Source of the DNA: an archaeon GW2011_AR5
Lineage (GTDB): Archaea; Aenigmatarchaeota; Aenigmatarchaeia; GW2011-AR5
DNA: 64,000 nucleotides
Assembly (NCBI GenBank): GCA_000806115.1
Contig: JWKQ01000001.1
Span: 281,784 to 345,783 of the forward strand
Direction: 5' to 3'
Shown here: in pieces, positions 60,456 through 64,000 of the stretch
Layout of the letters: every line of letters starts with the position of its first letter
How positions within the stretch are numbered: position 1 is the stretch's first letter
The notes under the pieces: model-generated
Told to the model about the DNA's origin: nothing
Seen by the model: only the letters and a program-made list of their open reading frames with translations
Database searches by the model: none
Position numbers and translations under genes: made by a program

Positions 60456-61631
60456 ATGAGAGTTTTCATGGCGGGAACGGGCGCCGTCGCTTCTGTAATG
60501 CTGCGTTTTCTGGCCAGGGAGCGCTATATTGACGAGATTATATGCGCCTCCAACAGGCCCCAGGAGGCAAAATTCCTCCCAAAAAGCGCCAAAATAAAGG
60601 TAAGGGCGGTCAACCTTGCAAACAGGCGCGAGATACTGGAACACGCGAAGGGTGCAGAGTGCATAATAAACGCGAGCCTGCCTGATTTCAACGAGGCGCT
60701 GATGGAAGCCGCCCTGAAAATTGGCTCGAACTACCAGGATCTCTGCTCCTTCCTTTATGACCTGAAAACCACGGAGCAGCTCAGGTTCCACAAGAGGTTC
60801 GCGAAGAAAGGGCTTGTGGGCATGATAAACACGGGCGTGTCGCCTGGCGTCACGAACGTCCTTGTTGCGAATGCCGCCGACAGGCTGGATTCCGTGTCTG
60901 AAGTAAAAATACGGGTTTTCGAGGACCAGCAGTCGGAAGAGATACTGTTCTCATGGTCGCCCCATGTAATAATAAACGAGGCGATATCCCCGCCGCTCGT
61001 GTACCGCAACAGGAAGCTGGCTTTCGAGAAGCCGTTCGGGGCTGTCGAAACCTACGAGTTTCCCAAGCCGATAGGCAAGAGAAAGGTTGTTGCGCTTTAT
61101 GGCGACGAGGTGTCAACATTGTGCACGAACATAGGAGCGAGGAACATAAACTACAAGGCGGCAGGCTCGGACATCGAGGTGCTGAAGGCATTCTACAAGC
61201 TCGGGATGTTCAAAACCGAATACGTCAGGGTGAAGAAGAAAAAAGTGGTGCCTGCCGACGTTTTTCAGAAGCTGGCGCCGGCAATTCCCGACCCGACAAT
61301 GATGATCAAGCTTCTCAAGGAAGGCACCATAGAGAACGCCGTGCTTGCGTGCTCCACCGAAGTGAGCGGCAGGAAGGACGGCAGGAAAGTGAGCATAAGG
61401 AGCAGCATAGTCTACCCGACAATAAGGCAGATATCGAAGGAGTTTCCGGGCGCCACCTACGTGTCATATCCCACCGCAATATCAGCATTTGCGTTCTACA
61501 AGTCAATGCACCTTGTCGACAGCAACGGAGTTTTTGCCCCTGAATCGCTGTCAAAATCCGTGAGAGAGAACATCCTGCAGGAACTGAAGAATGCCAGGAT
61601 AAACGTACTGAACAGCCTTAGAAAAGGCTAG
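60456..61631 (+). CDS. Saccharopine-dehydrogenase-like oxidoreductase
   Basis: A 391-residue NAD(P)-binding protein. MRVFMAGTGAVASVMLRFLA is the Rossmann start, then CIINASLPDFNEALMEAALK and GMINTGVSPGVTNVLVANAA, typical of the saccharopine/carboxynorspermidine dehydrogenase family, with PTAISAFAFYKSM near the end. The substrate is unknown; lysine or polyamine metabolism are the usual roles. Confidence 0.92.
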   Translation: MRVFMAGTGAVASVMLRFLARERYIDEIICASNRPQEAKFLPKSAKIKVRAVNLANRREILEHAKGAECIINASLPDFNEALMEAALKIGSNYQDLCSFLYDLKTTEQLRFHKRFAKKGLVGMINTGVSPGVTNVLVANAADRLDSVSEVKIRVFEDQQSEEILFSWSPHVIINEAISPPLVYRNRKLAFEKPFGAVETYEFPKPIGKRKVVALYGDEVSTLCTNIGARNINYKAAGSDIEVLKAFYKLGMFKTEYVRVKKKKVVPADVFQKLAPAIPDPTMMIKLLKEGTIENAVLACSTEVSGRKDGRKVSIRSSIVYPTIRQISKEFPGATYVSYPTAISAFAFYKSMHLVDSNGVFAPESLSKSVRENILQELKNARINVLNSLRKG

Positions 61632-61632
61632 A

Positions 61633-62853
61633 CTACTTTTTTGCGGCAAGCGACACTGCCTTCTTTTCGTTTCTATACGGCAGAGACGTTTGCCTTTGTG
61701 CACGCAAGGAGTTTCGCTCCCTGCCGTACAATATGTTAAGCATGAACGGCGTGGCAATTGTCGTAAGGAATGCCATGAAAACTATCGCCGAATAGACACT
61801 GTTTGTTATCACGCCAAGCGTTATGCCGTACAAGCCTATGATGAGAGCAACTTCTCCGCGCGGCATCATTCCCACGCCGACTATCTTTGCGTCGCCCGAC
61901 GAGAAGCCGAGCCTCTTCGCAACGTACCCGCAGCCGATTATTTTTGACAGCGCAGCCACGACAGTCAGCGCTATTATGAAGGGCCAGACGGCGAGGGCGT
62001 CGGACAGGCTGACTATTATTCCCAGCGAAACGAAGAATATCGACGTGAAGATTGCCTCAAGATACTCCGTGCCGGCGTAAAACAGTTTCACGTTCCTGCT
62101 GCGCGCCAGCGACACGCCCGCGAGGAACGCGCCGACTATTGCCGACAAGCCGATGTACTCTGCAATAAAGCTGTAGGCGAAAGCCAGTCCCATTGCGAGC
62201 ATGAATGTTGTCTTGGGAGAATGAACTCCTATTACATGATAATCGAAGAAATCGACAAGGCGGGACAGCAGCTTGTCTCCCACAAGTATTGCCACAATCA
62301 CGAAGACAAGCGCCTTTATCACAGTCAGCGCCACGCCTGCAACCTGCAAGCCTCCCGGCACAGAAGCAACCACCGACAGCACTATCAAGCCTAATATGTC
62401 GTCTATGACAGCCGCGCCGATGATGAGTTTCGCGGTTTCGCTGTTGATTTTGCCGAGCTCCTTCAATACCGCGGCGGTTATGCCTATGCTTGTTGCCGAG
62501 ATTGCCGCGGCGATGAAAAGAGACGACACTGAATCGAGGCCGAATGCCAGCGCGGTGAGATAACCTGCAACAAAAGGCACGGCAACGCCGGCGAGCGCGA
62601 CCTGGAACGCTTTTCTTGTATAAATCTCGCGAAAATTGGATTCCAGCCCCACCAGGAAAAGCAGTATTATGCCGCCGATTTGGGCGAGTATGGAAACGTC
62701 CGCATAATCAACAAGGGAGAATACGCTCGGCCCGATGGCGATGCCGACGATTATGAGCCCGATGCTCACGGGCTGCCTGATGCTGCGGGAGAAAAGGTAG
62801 CCGACAAGCGCGGCAAACAGCACTATGGAAAGTTCGAACCAGATGAGTTCCAT
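61633..62853 (-). CDS. CPA2-family Na+/H+ antiporter
   Basis: A 406-residue transporter with about twelve helices. FLVGLESNFREIYTRK, the unwound SATSIGITAAVLKELG and the ion-binding IGAAVIDDILGLIVL (adjacent Asp pair, electrogenic type) are clear. No C-terminal TrkA domain follows. It exchanges Na+ or K+ for protons. It ends one base from the oxidoreductase gene on the other strand. Confidence 0.95.
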   Translation of the reverse strand: MELIWFELSIVLFAALVGYLFSRSIRQPVSIGLIIVGIAIGPSVFSLVDYADVSILAQIGGIILLFLVGLESNFREIYTRKAFQVALAGVAVPFVAGYLTALAFGLDSVSSLFIAAAISATSIGITAAVLKELGKINSETAKLIIGAAVIDDILGLIVLSVVASVPGGLQVAGVALTVIKALVFVIVAILVGDKLLSRLVDFFDYHVIGVHSPKTTFMLAMGLAFAYSFIAEYIGLSAIVGAFLAGVSLARSRNVKLFYAGTEYLEAIFTSIFFVSLGIIVSLSDALAVWPFIIALTVVAALSKIIGCGYVAKRLGFSSGDAKIVGVGMMPRGEVALIIGLYGITLGVITNSVYSAIVFMAFLTTIATPFMLNILYGRERNSLRAQRQTSLPYRNEKKAVSLAAKK

Positions 62854-62862
62854 AAACAGGAA

Positions 62863-63135
62863 TTATTCTTTGGGTGCATAAAAAGATGCCGCATCCGGAT
62901 AGTCAGGCGACGCCTCTATGTCGTATCTCAAATCTTTTGCCTTGCGTCCAATGAAATCCCTGAATTCCGGAAGATGCTTCTCGTCTCCAAGCTCGAAGTC
63001 AAAATTGATGTGTCTTCTGTCGTGTATCACATGCGTATGACGGCCGTATTTGTTGTGTTGAAAAGAATGAACAAGGTGTGTGACGCGGTTAGAGTCGTTC
63101 TCCGCCCTTCTCAAAGTTAACCTGTATATCGGCAT
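62863..63135 (-). CDS. Hypothetical 90-residue His-rich protein
   Basis: Not recognised. MPIYRLTLRRAENDSNRVTH, many His residues (VHSFQHNKYGRHTHVIHD), then an acidic helix (GDEKHLPEFRDFIGRKAKDL). The His cluster could bind a metal. Co-directional with tfs upstream and 9 bases from the antiporter start, so possibly one transcription unit. Confidence 0.65.
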   Translation of the reverse strand: MPIYRLTLRRAENDSNRVTHLVHSFQHNKYGRHTHVIHDRRHINFDFELGDEKHLPEFRDFIGRKAKDLRYDIEASPDYPDAASFYAPKE

Positions 63136-63155
63136 GAATAGAAATTATCATGACT

Positions 63156-63455
63156 TTACTTATATTCGCGCCAGGTGTGCTTGCATTTTACGCACTTGAA
63201 GAACTGGGTTGGCGGTTCATCAGCAGAGCGCGTCTGGATTAGCCAGTAGTACGCCTCCTTTCCGCCGCACTTCTTGCATTCCTTCGTCGTCGTCGGGAGG
63301 TCGGGCGTGTTGTCCTCTATGACAGCCATGCCTTCTTTCTCGGATTTTGTGGTTATCTTTATGTTAACCTTGCTAGAGCTCTTCTTTCCGCATTTCCTGC
63401 AGACAGAACCCGAAGAAGACGGCACGAGCAGCCCGCCGCATTCGCAAAATTGCAT
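63156..63455 (-). CDS. tfs: Transcription factor S (TFS)
   Basis: A 99-residue protein. MQFCECGGLLVPSSSGSVCR and CGKK form the N-terminal RPB9-like zinc ribbon; CKKCGGKEAYYWLIQTRSAD and FFKCVKCKHTWREY form the C-terminal TFIIS-like ribbon, with the acidic RSADEPPTQ loop that triggers RNA cleavage in stalled RNA polymerase. ATG 63455 is the family start. Confidence 0.95.
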   Translation of the reverse strand: MQFCECGGLLVPSSSGSVCRKCGKKSSSKVNIKITTKSEKEGMAVIEDNTPDLPTTTKECKKCGGKEAYYWLIQTRSADEPPTQFFKCVKCKHTWREYK

Positions 63456-63506
63456 CTCAAACAATTGCAAAGTTAAGCTTAAAAGGATAGGCGCGTTCCA
63501 TCTGTA

Positions 63507-64000
63507 ATGCAAATCGAACAACTTGTTGCAGAAATAAAGAAATCGGGCGCAAAGAAAGTTATGGTGCAGCTGCCGATGGGACTGAGGACAAGGACTGCAG
63601 AGATGGCGGGTGCGCTTGAAAAAGAAAACATATCTGCGATTTTCTCGCTCAACCCGTGCTACGGTGCGTGCGACACGGCTGACGAGGAGGCAAAGCAGGC
63701 GGGCTGCGAGCTGCTGATACACGTCGGGCACAGCAAGTTCTACAGAAACTTCGACACGGCGGTTCCGGTTATATATTTTCCGTGGACTTCTGAAATCGCC
63801 TTCGGCAGCATAGATTTCTCGCCGATGAAAGAGAAACGAATCGGGCTGCTTACGACTATACAACACCTTTCCGCGCTCTCAGGCGTGAAAGAAATGCTTG
63901 AGAAGGAAGGAAAAGAGGCTGTCATTGGCGGGCAGGTTCTCGGATGCTGGTTTGCGAACGCGGACAAGATAGCGGACCGCGTGGACGCGTTCCTGTACGT
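63507..64000 (+). CDS. dph2: Diphthamide synthesis protein Dph2, N-terminal part
   Basis: The first 164 residues, running off the window. KKVMVQLPMGLRTRTAEMAG, NPCYGACDTADEEAKQ (with the first cluster-binding Cys) and LIHVGHSKFYRNFDTAVPVIYF match the archaeal Dph2 radical enzyme that modifies elongation factor 2. GCTTAAAAGG (63476-63485) is the TATA box; the start is leaderless. Confidence 0.95.
   Translation, partial: MQIEQLVAEIKKSGAKKVMVQLPMGLRTRTAEMAGALEKENISAIFSLNPCYGACDTADEEAKQAGCELLIHVGHSKFYRNFDTAVPVIYFPWTSEIAFGSIDFSPMKEKRIGLLTTIQHLSALSGVKEMLEKEGKEAVIGGQVLGCWFANADKIADRVDAFLY

Overview
The window is archaeal. It carries eukaryote-type ribosomal proteins (eL32, eL19, eS19, eL39, eL31), aIF6, SBDS, an Rrp4/Rrp41/Rrp42 exosome, a 20S proteasome alpha subunit, SRP54/FtsY, prefoldin, PDCD5, TFS, Dph2 and an RNase P Rpp21 homologue. 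Many genes have a TATA-like box 25-30 nt before the start codon, so they are probably leaderless. Where a ribosome binding site exists it is usually GGTGAT, matching an archaeal 16S 3' end. The lineage cannot be fixed from this window; a short uL30 and the absence of LX from its usual place hint at a reduced (DPANN-like) or divergent archaeon.

Layout. 1-7.0 kb: the spc ribosomal operon (uL5 to uL15, then secY), broken up by repeated structured spacers and containing an eL32-ASCH fusion and an unrecognised 54-residue zinc ribbon. 7.0-21.8 kb: mixed housekeeping and envelope genes (RDD membrane protein, tRNA-Gly, pirin, a pilin with a fibrinogen-like domain, APC permease, MgtE/SLC41-like transporter, a MacB-like ABC system with a CARDB-type exoprotein, tRNA-Cys, thiI, HIT). 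21.9-29.6 kb: a 2,050-residue repetitive surface protein and a PGF-pre-PGF surface protein. 29.8-33.0 kb: cysS, a branched-chain aminotransferase and RNase P subunit 4. 33.0-34.6 kb: an AT-rich island with a Fic protein. 34.7-45.4 kb: the second ribosomal/SRP cluster (eS19, PDCD5, eL39, eL31, aIF6, prefoldin alpha, ftsY, ffh), interrupted by vapBC, two DUF120 riboflavin-kinase-like genes and small DNA-binding proteins. 45.4-48.8 kb: an NDP-sugar transferase, CsaA and psmA. 48.8-57.1 kb: an accessory insertion (restriction-modification gene broken at a ten-G tract, AT-hook regulator, candidate ncRNA, ribbon-helix-helix protein, DDE transposase, ribH, DUF475). 57.2-60.4 kb: the SBDS-exosome operon. 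60.4-64 kb: saccharopine-dehydrogenase-like protein, Na+/H+ antiporter, TFS and the start of dph2.

The most striking unexplained content is non-coding. Three families of structured elements recur between genes. (1) X-Y: a pyrimidine/purine hairpin followed by AAGAAAATATTA, directly after six genes (uL5, uS8, the zinc ribbon, secY, eL39, psmA). (2) Z: a leader with covarying helices and a hairpin that can hide the ribosome binding site, ahead of uL6, eL19, the RDD protein and thiI. (3) E: paired stem-loops whose stem sequences change while the pairing is kept, at seven places. Two-hairpin insert modules appear inside the loops of all three families, like interchangeable cassettes. Together they look like an undescribed regulatory or mobile RNA system.
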